64,000 nt of DNA, taken from assembly GCA_020635535.1 (NCBI GenBank), contig JACJZP010000003.1, positions 180,410 to 244,409 on the forward strand, in the 5' to 3' direction. Source of the stretch: Flavobacteriales bacterium (GTDB taxonomy: Bacteria; Bacteroidota; Bacteroidia; UBA10329). The notes beneath the pieces were generated by a model. It was not told the origin of the DNA and ran no database searches. It saw only the letters and a list, made by a program, of their open reading frames with translations. Positions 63,214 through 64,000 of this stretch are shown here, piece after piece. Position 1 is the stretch's first letter; each line of letters opens with the position of its first letter. The translations under genes and the position numbers were made by a program.

Positions 63214-64000
63214 TCAGAACAAGCAGAATTTGCTGGTTCCCACTTGTCTGTTCAACTCGATCCATTGGACAATGTAGACGCCTTTTGGTAGGAGATTGAG
63301 CTTGAGATGGCCTCTTGATTGCTTGTTGAATGATGTGATGAGTTTACCGGATACGTCAAAAACGGATAACTGTTGAACGCTTCTGTTCAGTTGAATTCCA
63401 TTTTCGTTCATTGCAAAAGGTTCGTCCATCACATCGTTCTGTTCCAGACCAACGGTAACATTACTCATGCCTTCCGTTACGGTAAGCATTTGATTAATTG
63501 ATACAGATTCGATGACGTCAACAACACCACTTGGCCAAGCAACAGTTACGCTGTCCACCATACTGGCGTTGCCAAGTCCGAAAGTCAGATACTGTGAGTT
63601 TTGACTCAGGTATTGATCACCACACCTCGAAAATTTGGTTTGAATAAGGTCGTTGGCATAGCATGTTACTCTACTCCCGATACCACCGCTGTTACTTATA
63701 ATTCCATGGAGATTGACCTTTAGATATCCGTTTTGAGATGGTGAAACATTCCTCCATATCTCATTCACGTATGGTGTGTCGCAGGTCAGTACAAAGTCTT
63801 CATCTCCATCGTTGTCAAGATCACCCGCGGCAGAACAATATGTAAACGAGGGTAAGTTTTGGAACCCGGATTCTTCAATGAAATCAAACGTACCATCTTG
63901 CTCATTCATAAAGAAGTGATTTTCATGAACGGAATCTGGTAACAGACCGGTTGAACCAACAAATAGATCCATCCACCCATCGAGGTCATGATCTGAAAAA
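63214..64000 (-). CDS. Secreted FG-GAP/ASPIC-UnbV repeat protein with T9SS tail (5' end outside window)
   Basis: Open from 64000 to the stop at 63214 with no stop before the right edge; the first residues visible, SDHDLDGWMDLFVG, are a calcium-binding FG-GAP motif, followed by a second (GDLDNDGDEDFVL). Next is an ASPIC/UnbV-type strand region (GYLKVNLHGIISNSGGIGSR; SQYLTFGLGNASMVDSV; TVAWPSGVVDVIESV) and a Por-type sorting tail (LSVFDVSGKLITSFN; LPKGVYIVQWIELN). Probably a large secreted beta-propeller protein; only the C-terminal part is in the window. Confidence 0.88.
   Translation of the reverse strand, partial: FSDHDLDGWMDLFVGSTGLLPDSVHENHFFMNEQDGTFDFIEESGFQNLPSFTYCSAAGDLDNDGDEDFVLTCDTPYVNEIWRNVSPSQNGYLKVNLHGIISNSGGIGSRVTCYANDLIQTKFSRCGDQYLSQNSQYLTFGLGNASMVDSVTVAWPSGVVDVIESVSINQMLTVTEGMSNVTVGLEQNDVMDEPFAMNENGIQLNRSVQQLSVFDVSGKLITSFNKQSRGHLKLNLLPKGVYIVQWIELNRQVGTSKFCLF

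Overview
The window reads as chromosomal DNA of a Bacteroidota member, most likely in or near the Flavobacteriales. The evidence is Por/type IX-style C-terminal sorting domains, many short lipoproteins with Bacteroidota-type lipoboxes, TAnnTTTG-type -7 promoter elements, an ethanolamine-permease-like/PuuA-like amine operon, a K+-dependent membrane pyrophosphatase and large collagen-like/S74 surface proteins. No phage integrase, transposase, CRISPR array or rRNA is visible. The only RNA gene found is one tRNA-Val(GAC). Both ends cut genes: a urea transporter/M23 fusion at the left and an FG-GAP/ASPIC-UnbV-type secreted protein at the right.

Layout. 1-4.9 kb (minus strand): an AraC-type regulator followed by a compact set: a PqqD-like small protein, an ATP-grasp ligase, a fold-III PLP decarboxylase and a urea transporter fused to an M23 peptidase domain. 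I see this as the best candidate for an undescribed pathway. 5-20 kb: lipoproteins, a GT-C-like membrane protein, an OmpR-type regulator, ArfB, a GDPD lipoprotein, a RecB/AddA-like helicase-nuclease, TPR and coiled-coil proteins, an M28 peptidase, and an SPFH/51-residue/Arc-type gene trio in which the two small genes were found only by reading the DNA. 20-22 kb: a small T9SS-sorted protein and an S74 protein. 22-28 kb (minus strand): a tightly packed seven-gene run beginning with an ethanolamine-permease-like transporter, an isoaspartyl peptidase and a PuuA-like glutamine synthetase, and ending in a cupin gene interrupted by an in-frame TAG.

28-41 kb: a saccharopine-reductase-like oxidoreductase, an M48 protease with an apparent outer-membrane partner, tRNA-Val, a glycine-rich secreted protein resembling phage polyglycine adhesins, a serine hydrolase, a nucleoside transporter, a bifunctional nuclease and etfBA. 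41-52 kb: envelope and energy genes (waaA, murB, a DUF3604 lipoprotein, hppA, pdhB, lpxB, surE). 52-64 kb: a 1765-residue collagen-like/YadA-head-like/S74 protein, a Reg_prop/Y_Y_Y histidine kinase with its LuxR-type regulator, Hsp20, a YugP-like zinc peptidase and the cut T9SS cargo gene.

How the parts fit: much of the window serves the cell envelope and surface (LPS, murein precursor, lipoproteins, adhesin-like proteins), with nitrogen compound handling (urea, amines, isoaspartyl peptides) in two separate operons. Functions are assigned from motifs and remembered family features only; no database search was run.
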